From Sphingomonadaceae bacterium (GTDB lineage: Bacteria; Pseudomonadota; Alphaproteobacteria; Sphingomonadales; Sphingomonadaceae): DNA of 64,000 nt. Positions 46,150 to 55,810 of this stretch are shown here, one piece after another. Each line of letters starts with the position of its first letter. Position 1 is the first letter of the stretch. Position numbers and translations under genes: made by a program. A model generated the notes under the pieces. It saw only the letters and a program-made list of their open reading frames with translations, did no database searches and had not been told where the DNA came from. Location: positions 253,001-317,000 of the forward strand of contig JAPZTW010000004.1 of assembly GCA_027533105.1 (NCBI GenBank), in the 5' to 3' direction.

Positions 46150-47613
46150 ATGCAGATCGAATTCGTTGCCGGTCCCCTTGCCGCTACCGTCTCCCCCGTT
46201 GCCCGCATTGTCGATCAGGACGCCTTGCCCGCCGATCTCGAAGCGGTGGTGCTGGAAGCGGCCAGGGCGGCGCGGTTCAGCGGCAAGGCCGGGCAGGCCT
46301 GCGATGCCTTCGTGGCGCGCGATGGGGCTGTTGTGCGGGTCGCGCTGGCCGGAGGAGGGGATGCCAAGGCCAAGGACCGCACCGCCGCGCTCGAACGCGC
46401 CGGGGCGGCGCTGACGGCCCGCTTCCTGACCTCGGGTGAGGCCGCCCTGACGGTCGATTTCACCGGCACCCGCCTGGCCCCGGCCGAAGTGGCTGCCGTG
46501 CTGCTGGGCGCACGGCTGCGGGCCTGGCGCTATGACCTGTATCGCACCAAGCTGAACGAGGAGCAGAAGCCCAGCCTCAAGTCGATCCGCGTCGCCGGCG
46601 CGCCCGAAGGCACCGAAGCCGCCTGGGCCGTGGAAGCGGCGCTGGCCGAAGGCGTTGAGTTCACCCGCGAACTGGTGACCGAACCGGCCAACGTGCTTTA
46701 CCCCGCCAGCTTCGTCGAGCGTGCCCACAAGCGGCTGGATGGCACCGGCGTGAAGATCCGCGTGCTCGATCGCGACGAGATGGCCGCGCTGGGCATGGGC
46801 GCGCTGCTGGGCGTGGCGCAGGGCTCGGTGCGCGAACCCAAGCTGCTGGTGATGGAATGGAAGGGCGGCCCGGCGGGCGGCAAACCGACTGCTTTCGTCG
46901 GCAAGGGCGTGACTTTCGATACCGGCGGGATCAGCCTTAAGCCGCCGGCCGGCATGGAAGACATGAAGTGGGACATGGGCGGCGCAGGCGCCGTCGCGGG
47001 CGTCATGCTGGCCCTGGCCAAGCGCAAGGCCAAGGCCAATGTGGTCGGCATCTGCGGCCTGGTTGAGAACATGCCCGATGGCAATGCCCAGCGCCCCGGT
47101 GACGTGGTTACCACCATGTCGGGCCAGACGGTCGAAGTGATCAACACCGATGCCGAAGGCCGGCTGGTGCTGTGCGACGCGATTACCTGGACGCAGAAGG
47201 AATTCGCGCCCGCCGCGATCGTCGATCTTGCCACCCTGACCGGGGCGATGATCATCTCGTTGGGCCACGAATATGGCGGCCTCTTTGCGAACGACGATGA
47301 CCTTGCCGCCAAGCTGCTGGCTGCGGGCGAGGCCTCGGGTGACAAGCTGTGGCGCCAGCCGATGGGCCCGGCCTATGACAAGCTGATCGATTCGCCGATT
47401 GCCGACATGAAGAACGTTGGCCCGCGCGAAGGCGGCTCGATCACCGCCGCCCAGTTCATCGGCCGCTATGTCGACAAGGGCATGCCCTGGGCACACCTCG
47501 ACATCGCCGGGATGGTCTGGGCCAACAAGCCGGGCCAGACCTGGGACAAGGGCGCAACCGGCTATGGCGTGCGCGTGCTTGACCGCTTCGTGCGCGACAA
47601 CCTGGAAGGCTGA
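46150..47613 (+). CDS. pepA: Leucyl aminopeptidase (M17)
   Basis: This cytoplasmic zinc/manganese aminopeptidase assembles as a hexamer and removes N-terminal residues. The 487-residue protein has the catalytic-domain start FVGKGVTFDTGGISLKPPA (Lys and Asp ligands), the signature NTDAEGRLVLCDA, and the metal and bicarbonate residues around ATLTGAMIISLGHEYGG. The N-terminal macro-like domain covers about 1-170. It starts a plus-strand unit with DUF2256 and holC; pepA-holC adjacency is widespread. Confidence 0.95.
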   Translation: MQIEFVAGPLAATVSPVARIVDQDALPADLEAVVLEAARAARFSGKAGQACDAFVARDGAVVRVALAGGGDAKAKDRTAALERAGAALTARFLTSGEAALTVDFTGTRLAPAEVAAVLLGARLRAWRYDLYRTKLNEEQKPSLKSIRVAGAPEGTEAAWAVEAALAEGVEFTRELVTEPANVLYPASFVERAHKRLDGTGVKIRVLDRDEMAALGMGALLGVAQGSVREPKLLVMEWKGGPAGGKPTAFVGKGVTFDTGGISLKPPAGMEDMKWDMGGAGAVAGVMLALAKRKAKANVVGICGLVENMPDGNAQRPGDVVTTMSGQTVEVINTDAEGRLVLCDAITWTQKEFAPAAIVDLATLTGAMIISLGHEYGGLFANDDDLAAKLLAAGEASGDKLWRQPMGPAYDKLIDSPIADMKNVGPREGGSITAAQFIGRYVDKGMPWAHLDIAGMVWANKPGQTWDKGATGYGVRVLDRFVRDNLEG

Positions 47614-47616
47614 ACC

Positions 47617-47766
47617 ATGCCGCGCATGCGGCGCAAGGCGGACCTGCCGACCAAGATCTGCGCCGCTTGCGGTCTCCCGTTTGCCTGGCGCAAGAAGTGG
47701 GAGCGCGATTGGGACAATGTGAAGTACTGTTCCGATCGCTGCCGGCGCGGCAAGAATGCGGGGTAA
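47617..47766 (+). CDS. DUF2256 zinc-finger-like protein
   Basis: This 49-residue protein starts at ATG 47617, three bases after the pepA stop. It reads [48 protein letters not shown]. The four cysteines (C-x2-C then C-x3-C) form a compact zinc-binding pattern typical of DUF2256. It is basic, probably cytoplasmic, and sandwiched between pepA and holC, ending 3 bases before holC. The function is unknown. Confidence 0.75.
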   Translation: MPRMRRKADLPTKICAACGLPFAWRKKWERDWDNVKYCSDRCRRGKNAG

Positions 47767-47769
47767 GGG

Positions 47770-48207
47770 GTGCAGGTCGATTTCTACCAGCTGAGCCGCG
47801 ATCCCGCCGAAGCGGTGGTGCCGCTGCTGGCGCGCAACACGCTTAAAGCGGGCGAGCGGCTGCTGGTGGTCTCCGCCGACGATGACCTGACTGGCCGGAT
47901 CAGCGAACGGCTGTGGGCCGGGGCGGAAAGCTTCCTGGCCCACGGCCTGTCCGGCGGGGCGCACGATGCCCGCCAGCCGATCCTGCTGGCCGACCAGCCG
48001 CAGCCCGCCAACGGCGCGCGCTATGTGATCCTCGCCGATGGGGTGTGGCACGAAGCCGCGCTGGGCTTTGCCCGTGCCTTCCTGCTGTTCGACGGGTCGA
48101 CCATCGAGGCTGCCCGCGCCACCTGGCGCGCGCTCGACGGGCGCGAAGGGGTCGAGCGGCGCTATTGGCGGCAGGAAGAGAACGGCAAGTGGGTGCAGGC
48201 GGCCTGA
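47770..48207 (+). CDS. holC: DNA polymerase III subunit chi
   Basis: HolC links the DNA polymerase III clamp loader to single-stranded-DNA-binding protein during lagging-strand synthesis. The 145-residue protein has VDFYQLSRDPAEAVVPLLAR, LLVVSADDDLTGRISERLW, PILLADQPQPANGARYVILA and a C-terminal WRALDGREGVERRYWRQEE. It starts at GTG 47770, 3 bases after the DUF2256 stop. The pepA-holC neighbourhood supports the call. Confidence 0.92.
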   Translation: MQVDFYQLSRDPAEAVVPLLARNTLKAGERLLVVSADDDLTGRISERLWAGAESFLAHGLSGGAHDARQPILLADQPQPANGARYVILADGVWHEAALGFARAFLLFDGSTIEAARATWRALDGREGVERRYWRQEENGKWVQAA

Positions 48208-48219
48208 GCGGCAGGCCCG

Positions 48220-48858
48220 TCAGTCCATCAGCACGATGTCCCAGTTGTACCGCGCCACGCCATCGGCCCGCGCCACGGTCCGCGTCGCCGCCTTGCCCAT
48301 CTCCATGTAGAGCGCGTCCTTGGCGTTGGTCGCTTCCTCATCGGAAAAGTACATCTGGGTGATCAGCCGGTGGCTTCGTCCGCTGACATCGAAATGGATG
48401 TGCGGGGTGCGGTGGCCAATCGGCGATTCATAGCCGGCCGGCTTGATCGTGGTGATCCGCCATTCGCCCTGCTTGCCCGTCGCCAGCGCGGCGAAGCCCT
48501 GGAAATCGGGATCGAGCGGCGCGGTCGCGACATCGTTGGGATGGGCATAACGGCCCGCGGCATTGCACTGCCACAGCTCCAGCTTTGCCCCGCTGACCGG
48601 ATTGCCATAGCGATCCAGCACCCGCCCGGTCACTTCGATTACCGTGCCCTTGGCGCGGTTCTTGTGACCCTTGATCCAGGTCAGGTCGGCATCGGCTTCG
48701 GCCAGGCGCTGGATCGGATAGAACGGGCCGATCGTCTGGCCGGGCGTCAGGGGCTGCGTGGTTGCTGCCACGGCGCCCTTGGCGGCTAGCAGGGTGGCCG
48801 TGGCCAGGGCCGAACCGGCAAAGGCCCGGCGTGACAGCAGGTGGTCTTGTTTGCGCAT
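48220..48858 (-). CDS. Exported intradiol ring-cleavage dioxygenase family protein
   Basis: The 212-residue protein resembles the catechol/protocatechuate 3,4-dioxygenase fold. It begins with a twin-arginine-type signal, RKQDHLLSRRAFAGSALATA, suggesting folded export to the periplasm. The catalytic domain has GTVIEVTGRVLDRYGNPVSG, LELWQCNAAGRYAHPND (Tyr ligand), TTIKPAGYESPIG (Tyr ligand) and PHIHFDVSG (His-x-His ligands). All four iron-ligand positions can be assigned. Substrate is unknown. It is a single minus-strand gene between holC and ndk. Confidence 0.85.
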   Translation of the reverse strand: MRKQDHLLSRRAFAGSALATATLLAAKGAVAATTQPLTPGQTIGPFYPIQRLAEADADLTWIKGHKNRAKGTVIEVTGRVLDRYGNPVSGAKLELWQCNAAGRYAHPNDVATAPLDPDFQGFAALATGKQGEWRITTIKPAGYESPIGHRTPHIHFDVSGRSHRLITQMYFSDEEATNAKDALYMEMGKAATRTVARADGVARYNWDIVLMD

Positions 48859-49038
48859 GGTTATCGTCTCCCCCAGGCGCGACCCTGTGGTGGACAGGCT
48901 AACACCACTGGGCCCAACTACCTAAGCCAATTTGCGCAGGCCTGGCTGTGCCTTGCAGTGCAGCATTTTCCTCGCTAGGGGCGCGCCAGCTTTTCCAAAC
49001 GCACAATATCGCCCCTCAGTTTTCCAAGGACGAACATC

Positions 49039-49461
49039 ATGGCGGTTACCCGCACCTTTTCGATCATCAAGCCCGATGCCACCCGCCGCAACCTGACCGG
49101 CGCGGTCACCAAGATGCTGGAAGAAGCCGGCCTGCGCGTCGTCGCTTCGAAGCGCATCCACATGACCCGTGAACAGGCCGAAGGCTTTTACGGCGTTCAC
49201 CGCGAGCGCCCCTTCTTCGGCGAACTGTGCGATTTCATGATGAGCGAGCCGGTTGTCGTGCAGGTCCTGGAAGGCGAAGACGCCGTCGCTCGTAACCGCG
49301 AAGTGATGGGCGCCACCAACCCGGCCGATGCCGCCGAAGGCACCATCCGCAAGACCTATGCCCTGTCGATCGGTGAGAACACCGTCCACGGCTCGGACTC
49401 GGACGAGAACGCCGCGATCGAAATCGCGTTCTTCTTCAAGCCGGAAGAAATCGTCGGTTAA
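49039..49461 (+). CDS. ndk: Nucleoside diphosphate kinase
   Basis: This enzyme balances NTP pools by phosphotransfer through an active-site histidine. The 140-residue protein starts [20 protein letters not shown], has [40 protein letters not shown], and the catalytic His117 in [14 protein letters not shown]. Length is the family standard. A single gene with its own terminator hairpin downstream. Confidence 0.97.
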   Translation: MAVTRTFSIIKPDATRRNLTGAVTKMLEEAGLRVVASKRIHMTREQAEGFYGVHRERPFFGELCDFMMSEPVVVQVLEGEDAVARNREVMGATNPADAAEGTIRKTYALSIGENTVHGSDSDENAAIEIAFFFKPEEIVG

Positions 49462-49484
49462 GCTGTAAAGCTGCCGTTCGAAAG

Positions 49485-49515
49485 GGGCCGCCGGAGCAAT
49501 CCGGCGGCCCTTTTT
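49485..49515 (+). terminator. Intrinsic terminator of ndk
   Basis: An 11-bp perfect stem GGGCCGCCGGA (49485-49495) and TCCGGCGGCCC (49500-49510) closes a GCAA tetraloop and is followed by TTTTT at 49511-49515. Located 23 bases after the ndk stop. Confidence 0.92.
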
Positions 49516-49593
49516 CTTTAGTGATTTGACCCAGCGCAAGGCGGCGGCAAGCAGCAGCAGGCAATGGTCTCCTCATCCAAGAGAGGAGCCTCC

Positions 49594-49845
49594 ATGTCGA
49601 ATACCCCGCACGAGCTGGCCGCCGAGTTCCCCAACGATCACGCGCTGCTCCACGATCTCAAGTTGAACAATCCCCATTTCGTGACCCTTGCGGACCGCTA
49701 TCACGCGGTGAACGGCGAGATTCACCGGATCGAGGCGGGAATCGAGAACACCTCGGACGAATATGCCGAAACGCTGAAGAAGCAGCGCCTGGCCCTGATC
49801 GACGAGATTTCCGCCATGCTGGCGAAGGCCAGGGCTGCGGCCTGA
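49594..49845 (+). CDS. YdcH family protein (DUF465)
   Basis: The 83-residue helical protein reads NTPHELAAEFPNDHALLHDL, KLNNPHFVTLADRYHAVNGE, IHRIEAGIENTSDEYAETLK and KQRLALIDEISAMLAKA. This matches the DUF465/YdcH pattern: F-P-x-x-x-x-x-I/L-x-x-L-K-x-x-x-x-x-F, two helices forming a coiled coil. Start at ATG 49594 with GAGGAG ribosome site; an ATG at 49564 is less likely. Cytoplasmic; role unknown. Confidence 0.85.
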   Translation: MSNTPHELAAEFPNDHALLHDLKLNNPHFVTLADRYHAVNGEIHRIEAGIENTSDEYAETLKKQRLALIDEISAMLAKARAAA

Positions 49846-49921
49846 CCTGTGCCGATCCGCGTCATTGCCCTTCGCAAAATGACGCGGATCGCCTAGGCTC
49901 ACCTGCAAAGGAGAGCACGGC

Positions 49922-50167
49922 ATGAAAGGCATGGGCGGAGACGGCGGCGAGGATTGCCCGTTCCAGTTCAATTTCGATCCCGCCACCTTCAAGGTTGGCG
50001 ATACGGTCAGCTATCGCGTCTCGACGATGGAGGACTGGCCTTTCGTCGGCACCCTGCTCGAAGTCCATGCCGATCACGTGGTGATCAGCCCCGGCCCGAC
50101 CGAGCCCGATGCCCGCTACAAGGGCACCCGCGAAAGCCGGCCGATGGTGGACGGCAGCGAGATTTAA
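49922..50167 (+). CDS. Small hypothetical protein
   Basis: The 81-residue acidic protein starts MKGMGGDGGEDCPFQFNFDP with a GGAGAG ribosome site, continues FKVGDTVSYRVSTMEDWPFV and has GTLLEVHADHVVISPGPT, ending RESRPMVDGSEI. It looks like a small beta-strand domain. Codon use fits the chromosome. Its stop codon shares TTAA with the stop of the convergent AT-rich gene. The family is not recognised. Confidence 0.6.
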   Translation: MKGMGGDGGEDCPFQFNFDPATFKVGDTVSYRVSTMEDWPFVGTLLEVHADHVVISPGPTEPDARYKGTRESRPMVDGSEI

Positions 50168-50961
50168 TCTTGGTCTGAAACGTCTTCGGCCCGGTAAACT
50201 TCAACTCTTTTCAGTCTACCATCAGTTGCTTCGATTCTTTTAAAGGTCAGCCGAATAGGTGCAGGTTGGTTGTTTGCGTAACTGTTGAGTGAGGCGGAAA
50301 TTGTCGACATCGTGTCTGGAGCAGCATCTCTGCTAATCCGGAACGGAATGGTGCGCCGCAGATCAAGGAAGTATGCTCTGCCAGTTCGGTCGTTCACGTT
50401 CAATGACGACACCGAGACATCTTGGGAAGAGAGTCCTCCATCAGCGCTGTCAAAAAGGTAAGACTTCGAGCGAGCATCAAGTTCGATAATCACCTCTCGC
50501 TCAGACTTCTCCCTAATAATGATTTTAGTAGCAGTCTCCCCGATGCCATAGTGTGCCTTTTTCAAAGCGGGCTCAATTGCCTCCACCAAGGCATCATAGT
50601 CTCCAGATCTACTCTTCATCGCAGACTGCACGGTGCTGTTGGAAACCTCATATGATTCCCCCAAGGCTGTCGCGATCACACTCTTTGTTAGGTCGTATAG
50701 TGCGTTTCCGGCCATACCGAGCGCAAGTGCACCAGAAATCTGAACGACCATTCTCCAGTTAAAGCTACCCTCTTCGGTTCCTTCCAAAAAAACTTGCGCG
50801 TCTGGACTGAACGGAAATCGGTGCCGAACTTTTCCTGTCGAAGCAAAATGTGCGATGAGTGTAAGTGCGCGTGCAATACCTGCAGCGGACTCAATCCCGG
50901 CATAGGCTTCGATTCTGTGATCGTCCGCGTCCATGCCTTGAAAACTGATTATCAGTTCCAA
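50164..50961 (-). CDS. AT-rich orphan gene, hypothetical
   Basis: The 265-residue protein starts MELIISFQGMDADDHRIEAY (ATG 50961). A hydrophobic stretch VVQISGALALGMAGNALYDL (about 73-92) precedes a soluble C-terminal part containing KKAHYGIGETATKIIIREKS and LNVNDRTGRAYFLDLRRTIP. The gene and its upstream gap are clearly AT-richer than the rest of the window. The C-terminus (PAPIRLTFKRIEATDGRLKR) ends in a charged tail. It stands alone, convergent to the small protein before it and next to purN. No domain is recognised; lateral acquisition is likely. Possibly one half of a membrane-associated accessory module. Confidence 0.6.
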   Translation of the reverse strand: MELIISFQGMDADDHRIEAYAGIESAAGIARALTLIAHFASTGKVRHRFPFSPDAQVFLEGTEEGSFNWRMVVQISGALALGMAGNALYDLTKSVIATALGESYEVSNSTVQSAMKSRSGDYDALVEAIEPALKKAHYGIGETATKIIIREKSEREVIIELDARSKSYLFDSADGGLSSQDVSVSSLNVNDRTGRAYFLDLRRTIPFRISRDAAPDTMSTISASLNSYANNQPAPIRLTFKRIEATDGRLKRVEVYRAEDVSDQD

Positions 50962-51039
50962 AACCGTCCCCTTGAATCTGGCTTCTAGCCATTTTCATTA
51001 TGTGACAGTAGTTTAACCTTCAATCAATCGGAATTCTTT

Positions 51040-51993
51040 CTAGAACTCCTCCGCCGCGTCGATCAGCCCGGTCAGCTTCTTCGGCGCTACGCTGCGCCAT
51101 GAACGCGCCAGCCATTCGCCGATCTCGTCCCAGTCGTTGCGGCCAAGGTCGAGCCGGATCGCGATCCAGCCATCGCCGAAATAGGCCGGGCGGGAATAGC
51201 GTTCGGGATCGAGCTCGATCAGCTGGTTCTGTTCGTCCAGACCGCTGATCTTGGCCAGCAGGGCGATCTGCCCGCTGCCATAGCGTTCCAGGCTGACATA
51301 GGCGAACTTCTTGCCTTTCACGATGCCGAAGCAGGGCATGCCGTGGCTGACCACCTCGTCCACTTCCGGCAAGGCCATGGCGCGGATCCGGACCTGCTCG
51401 GTCAGCCAGTCCGGTGAAGTCTCGCGGCTGACCAGGGTGGCCAGGCAGCGCGAATAGAGCTGGTGTTCGGCGATCAGCACCCGCGCGGCGAGGCGCTCGG
51501 CCGTGTCACCCGGCAGGATCGCCACCGGGGTCTGGCCCAGGATCGGCCCGTCATCGAGTTCGGCCGTGACCAGGTGGACGGTGCAGCCGCCGTGGCTGTC
51601 GCCCGCCTCGATCGCGCGTTCGTGGGTGTGGAGGCCCTTGTACAAGGGCAGCAGGCTGGGGTGGATATTGACCATCCGGCCTTCCCAGCCGCTGACGAAT
51701 TCGGGCGTCAGGATCCGCATGTAACCGGCCAGTGCCACGAACTGCGCGCCGCTCGCGCGGATCGCGGCGTCCATTGCCATATCGTGATCCAGCCGGGCCA
51801 TGCCCTTGTGCGGCAGGGCGAAGGTCGCCACGCCCTCGGCCGCGGCCAGGGTCAGCCCGCCCGCATCCGGGTTGTTGGAAGCGACCAGTACGATCTCATA
51901 GGGGCAATCGGCCGCGCGGGCCGCATAAAGCAGCGCGGCCATATTGGTGCCGCTGCCCGAAATCAGGACGGCGACTTTAGCCCGTTCAGGCAA
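51040..51993 (-). CDS. purN: Phosphoribosylglycinamide formyltransferase fused to MmcQ/YjbR domain
   Basis: The N-terminal 195 residues are PurN, which formylates GAR in purine synthesis: [55 protein letters not shown] (catalytic Asn-His) and the Asp in [10 protein letters not shown]. Residues about 200-317 are an MmcQ/YjbR-type domain: [40 protein letters not shown], then [10 protein letters not shown]. YjbR-like domains occur as small stand-alone proteins; the fusion is unusual. The start is a TTG at 51993, overlapping the last 8 bases of purM (CTTGCCTGA). PurM and PurN are consecutive enzymes. Confidence 0.9.
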   Translation of the reverse strand: MPERAKVAVLISGSGTNMAALLYAARAADCPYEIVLVASNNPDAGGLTLAAAEGVATFALPHKGMARLDHDMAMDAAIRASGAQFVALAGYMRILTPEFVSGWEGRMVNIHPSLLPLYKGLHTHERAIEAGDSHGGCTVHLVTAELDDGPILGQTPVAILPGDTAERLAARVLIAEHQLYSRCLATLVSRETSPDWLTEQVRIRAMALPEVDEVVSHGMPCFGIVKGKKFAYVSLERYGSGQIALLAKISGLDEQNQLIELDPERYSRPAYFGDGWIAIRLDLGRNDWDEIGEWLARSWRSVAPKKLTGLIDAAEEF

Positions 51994-53077
51994 GGTGGAC
52001 CGCTTCCCAGGCGGCGCGGGCCGACCAGGCCTCGTCCGAACCCTGCACGGTGCAGCCGCGCTGGCCCGGCTCGATCGCGCCGATCACGTGGACCGTCTCG
52101 CCCGCCGCCTGCAGCTCGGCGATCAGGCCCGGCACGTCGTCGGCGCTGACGGCCAGGACCATGCCGATCCCGCAGTTGAAGGTGCGGGCCATTTCCTCGG
52201 GCTCGATATTGCCCTGGGCCTGCAGGAAGGCCATCAGCCGCGGCTGGGCCCAGGCATCGGCATCGATCCGGGCATGAAGCCCCTCGGGCAGCACGCGCGG
52301 CACGTTTTCGAGGAGGCCGCCGCCGGTGATGTGGGCAAGGGCGTGAATCCGGCCGCTGCGGATCACCGGCAGCAGGCTCTTCACGTAGATCCGGGTCGGC
52401 TCGATCAGGTGGTCGATCAGCAGCCGGTCGGGATCGAACAGGGCGGGGCGGTCCAGCTTCCAGCCCTTGTCCGCCGCCAGCCGCCGGACCAGCGAATAGC
52501 CGTTCGAATGGACGCCGGAGGAGGCGAGGCCCAGCAGCACGTCGCCCGCCGCCACCTTGTCACCGGTCAGCTGCTCGCCGCGTTCGACCGCGCCGACGCA
52601 GAAACCGGCAAGGTCATAGTCACCGGCGGCATACATCCCCGGCATTTCCGCCGTCTCGCCGCCGATCAGCGCGCAGCCGGCGATCTTGCAGCCCTCGGCG
52701 ATCCCGGCGACGACACGCTCGGCCACGCCGTTCTCGAGCTTGCCGGTGGCGAAGTAGTCGAGGAAGAACAGCGGTTCGGCGCCCTGGACGATCAGGTCGT
52801 TGACGCACATGGCGACCAGGTCCTCGCCGATCCGGTCATGCCGGTCATGGTCGATCGCCAGCTTGACCTTGGTGCCGACGCCATCGTTGGCGGCGACCAG
52901 CAGCGGGTCCTTGTAACCCGCCGCCTTGGGATCGAAGAAGCCGCCGAAGCCCCCGATCTCGGCGTCGGCGCCGGGCCGCGCGGTGGCTTTCACCAGCGGG
53001 CCGATGGCCTTGACCAGCGCGTTTCCTGCCGCGATCGAGACGCCGGCCGTTTCATAAGTGTAGGACTTTTCCGCCAT
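51986..53077 (-). CDS. purM: Phosphoribosylformylglycinamidine cyclo-ligase
   Basis: This purine enzyme (AIR synthetase) closes the imidazole ring using ATP. The 363-residue protein reads [20 protein letters not shown] at the start, [33 protein letters not shown] (ATP-grip), [20 protein letters not shown] and [11 protein letters not shown], with [18 protein letters not shown] later. The start is ATG 53077; the in-frame upstream extension is not conserved. purM and purN are translationally coupled and divergent from the DUF2066-like gene. Confidence 0.95.
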   Translation of the reverse strand: MAEKSYTYETAGVSIAAGNALVKAIGPLVKATARPGADAEIGGFGGFFDPKAAGYKDPLLVAANDGVGTKVKLAIDHDRHDRIGEDLVAMCVNDLIVQGAEPLFFLDYFATGKLENGVAERVVAGIAEGCKIAGCALIGGETAEMPGMYAAGDYDLAGFCVGAVERGEQLTGDKVAAGDVLLGLASSGVHSNGYSLVRRLAADKGWKLDRPALFDPDRLLIDHLIEPTRIYVKSLLPVIRSGRIHALAHITGGGLLENVPRVLPEGLHARIDADAWAQPRLMAFLQAQGNIEPEEMARTFNCGIGMVLAVSADDVPGLIAELQAAGETVHVIGAIEPGQRGCTVQGSDEAWSARAAWEAVHLA

Positions 53078-53148
53078 GCGCAGGCGCCTAACGCTTTCCG
53101 GCTTGGATTTCCACGGATGATTGGGCAAAAGGCCTGCGGTTTTCCCCG

Positions 53149-54423
53149 ATGGCTGTCGCATTCGCCCCAACTTCGCCGCGCCGCTGGCGTCCTGGCCCCG
53201 CCGCCGCCCTGCTGGGCGGGCTTGGCGCGCTGCTGGCTGTCGCACTGGTGGCGATCGGGCCGGAGCGGCTGATCGCGCAGGTCGAGGGCGATCGCGGCAT
53301 TGCCCCGGTGGCGGCCACGACCGACATCCAGGTCAGCGGCATCGCGGTCGAGGCGACGGGCAGTTCGGCCGCCGAGGCCCGGCTTAACGGCTGGAAACAG
53401 GCGCAGAAAAAGGCCTGGGAGAAGGCCGGCGGCCCACCGATGGACGGGGCCACGATCGAAAGCATGGTCTCGGCCGTGGTGATCGAGCGCGAGCAGGTTG
53501 GCCCCCGCCGCTATATCGCGACCCTGGGCGTGGTGTTCGATCGCGCGCGGGCCGGGCAATACCTGGGCGCCAGCCGCGGCACCGTGGGGCAAAGCTCCGC
53601 CCCGCTGCTGGTGATCCCGGTGCTGCGCTCGGGCGGGACCAGCCAGGTCTACGAAGTGCGCGGCCCCTGGCAGGCCGCCTGGGCCGCGTTCCAGGCCGGG
53701 AACAGCCCGATCGACTATGTCCGTCCCACCGGATCGGGGGGCGATTCGCTGCTGATCACCGCTGGCCAGCCCCAGCGCCGCAGCCGCGCCTGGTGGCGCA
53801 ACGTGCTGGACCAGTTCCGCGCCGCCGACGTGATCGTGCCCGAGGCGCGGCTGGAGCGGCAATGGCCGGGCGGCCCGGTGCGGGGCACCTTCACCGCGCG
53901 CTATGGTCCGGACAACAAGTTCCTCGAAAGCTTCACGCTGACCGCCAATGACGAGGCGGGCGTTCCCGCCATGCTCGCCACGGCGGTGCAGCGGATCGAC
54001 GCGATCTATGCCCGCGCGCTGTCGCAGGGGCTGCTGAAGCCGGATGCCACGCTCAACCACGGTGGCGCGATGGATGCGGGCCTTGCCGCGCTGATCGAGG
54101 CAGCACGCCGGGCCGAACAGGCCGCCACCGCGACCGAGGGCGAGCCCACCGCCACGCCCAGCGCCGCGCCCACCACGCCGGCGGTCATCTCCACCTTCAC
54201 CGTCCAGTTCGCTTCGCCCGATGCGGCGGCGGTCGATGCCGCGCTGGCCGCCGTGCGCGGCGCGCCGGGGGTGCAGGGGGCGGCGACCACCAGCATCGCG
54301 ATGGGCGGCACCTCGGTCATGCGGGTAACCTATGCGGGCGAGCTGGCCGCGCTGGCCGATGCCCTGCGCGCGCGCGGCTGGCGGGTGACGATGGGCCCCA
54401 ACGCGCTGTCGATCCGGCGCTGA
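53149..54423 (+). CDS. DUF2066-like exported protein
   Basis: The 424-residue protein has an N-terminal hydrophobic segment ([20 protein letters not shown]) as a signal or anchor. Then comes [20 protein letters not shown], followed by [13 protein letters not shown], a helical region like that in DUF2066 proteins, and [20 protein letters not shown]. The C-terminal 80 residues ([20 protein letters not shown]) form a ferredoxin-like small fold. Upstream purM and downstream hdaA match the conserved DUF2066-hda-purM gene set of proteobacteria. The function is not known. Its stop overlaps the hdaA start. Confidence 0.75.
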   Translation: MAVAFAPTSPRRWRPGPAAALLGGLGALLAVALVAIGPERLIAQVEGDRGIAPVAATTDIQVSGIAVEATGSSAAEARLNGWKQAQKKAWEKAGGPPMDGATIESMVSAVVIEREQVGPRRYIATLGVVFDRARAGQYLGASRGTVGQSSAPLLVIPVLRSGGTSQVYEVRGPWQAAWAAFQAGNSPIDYVRPTGSGGDSLLITAGQPQRRSRAWWRNVLDQFRAADVIVPEARLERQWPGGPVRGTFTARYGPDNKFLESFTLTANDEAGVPAMLATAVQRIDAIYARALSQGLLKPDATLNHGGAMDAGLAALIEAARRAEQAATATEGEPTATPSAAPTTPAVISTFTVQFASPDAAAVDAALAAVRGAPGVQGAATTSIAMGGTSVMRVTYAGELAALADALRARGWRVTMGPNALSIRR

Positions 54424-55037
54424 TGAGCCAGATCGCGCTGCCTCTCCACGCCGCCGGGGCGGGCCCCAGTCGCATTGTCGTCGGCCCGGCCAACCTGGCC
54501 GTGCTCGAAGCCTGCGCCGCGGCCGATGCCTGGCCCTTCCGCACTGCCGTGCTGCTTGGCCCGCCGCGCTCGGGCAAGTCGCTGATCGCGCGCTGGTTCG
54601 AGGAGAGCGGGGCGGGCGAGGCGGTCGACGATGCCGACCGGATCGACGAGACCGCCCTGTTCCACCGATGGAACCGCGCGCAGGAAAGCGGGCGGCCGCT
54701 GCTGGTCGTCGGCAGCATGGCCCCCGGCGGCTGGCACATCGCCCTGCCAGACCTTGCCTCGCGGCTTGGCGCGGCGCTTCAGCTCGAAATCGGCGCGCCC
54801 GACGATGCCATGCTGGCTGACCTGGTCGCGGTCCATGCCGAGCAGCGCGGACTGCCGCTGGGACCGGATGCGGCGGCCTATCTTGTCCCGCGGATCGAGC
54901 GTACCCACATGGGGGTGGAGCGGGTCGTCAGCGCGATCGACCGGCTCAGCCTCGAGCGCAAGCAGGCCCCCGGACCAGCCATCTGGCGGGCCGCGCTGGA
55001 GGAAATCCTTGGCCCGCAGGAGCCCCGCTTGCTTTGA
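54423..55037 (+). CDS. hdaA: HdaA, DnaA-regulatory inactivator
   Basis: HdaA promotes ATP hydrolysis by DnaA at the replication fork and so prevents over-initiation. The 204-residue protein starts SQIALPLHA, a QxxLPL sliding-clamp-binding motif at residues 3-8, followed by an AAA+ fold with Walker A GPPRSGKS (46-53), a Walker B-like VDDADRIDE and the [14 protein letters not shown] sensor-1 region. It lacks the DnaA DNA-binding domain, as expected for HdaA. The start ATG overlaps the stop of the DUF2066-like gene (TGATG). Confidence 0.85.
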   Translation: MSQIALPLHAAGAGPSRIVVGPANLAVLEACAAADAWPFRTAVLLGPPRSGKSLIARWFEESGAGEAVDDADRIDETALFHRWNRAQESGRPLLVVGSMAPGGWHIALPDLASRLGAALQLEIGAPDDAMLADLVAVHAEQRGLPLGPDAAAYLVPRIERTHMGVERVVSAIDRLSLERKQAPGPAIWRAALEEILGPQEPRLL

Positions 55038-55810
55038 GCGGCCCTCTGTGGGAAATTTGGCGGCGGATGGGGAAGATCATGCCGGGACGTTTCATTGCCT
55101 ATCTCGATTCGATCCGGGCCCGCGATCCGGCTGTCCGCTCGCGCGGGGAAATCCTGCTTTATCCGGGCGTCTGGGCGCTTGGCCTGCACCGGGTGGCGCA
55201 CTGGCTGTTCAATGCGCGGCTGTACCTGCTGGCCCGGCTGGTGAACCATTTCAGCCGGTTCATGACCGCGATCGACATTCACCCCGGCGCGAAGATCGGG
55301 CGCAATTTCTTTATCGACCACGGCTTCGTGGTGATCGGCGAGACGGCCGAGATTGGTGACAATGTGACCATGTACCAGGGCTCGACCCTGGGCGGCACCA
55401 ATCCCACCAATGGCGTCGGTGGCAAGCGCCACCCGACGATCGGCGATGGCGTGATCATCAGTCTGGGTGCGGCCATTCTCGGCCCGATCCATGTCGGCAA
55501 TGGCGCTCGGATCGGGGCCAATGCGGTGGTGACCAAGGATGTGCCCGAAGGCGCGACCATGCTGGGCATCCCGGCCAAGCCCACCCCGGTGGAAGTGAAG
55601 CCCGAAACCCAGGCCTTCGTCCCCTATGGCACGCCGTGCAGCGAACGGTTCGATCCGGCAACGCAGAAGCTCGAGATCCTGCAGTGCGAGATCGAGACCC
55701 TGCAAAAGCGCGTGGCGCAACTGCTGGAAGAGCGCGATGCCCGCGCCGTCAAGGATGAGGCCGGTCGCAAGCGGGCCAAACCCGGATCGGATGAGGCCAA
55801 GACGGCTTGA
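55034..55810 (+). CDS. cysE: Serine O-acetyltransferase (EpsC/CysE-like)
   Basis: This enzyme makes O-acetylserine for cysteine synthesis. The 258-residue protein has the N-terminal helices around [20 protein letters not shown] and a left-handed beta-helix of hexapeptide repeats at about 80-185: [40 protein letters not shown] and [20 protein letters not shown]. His in HPGAKIG and HPTIGD are the active-site residues. The C-terminus adds a coiled-coil tail ([20 protein letters not shown]). The likely start is TTG 55034, which overlaps the hdaA stop (TTGA); an ATG at 55067 is an alternative. Confidence 0.9.
   Translation: MSGPLWEIWRRMGKIMPGRFIAYLDSIRARDPAVRSRGEILLYPGVWALGLHRVAHWLFNARLYLLARLVNHFSRFMTAIDIHPGAKIGRNFFIDHGFVVIGETAEIGDNVTMYQGSTLGGTNPTNGVGGKRHPTIGDGVIISLGAAILGPIHVGNGARIGANAVVTKDVPEGATMLGIPAKPTPVEVKPETQAFVPYGTPCSERFDPATQKLEILQCEIETLQKRVAQLLEERDARAVKDEAGRKRAKPGSDEAKTA

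Noticed and set aside
50162..50169. Shared TTAA of two convergent stop codons as a regulatory site
   Set aside because: Simple consequence of two genes meeting end to end.
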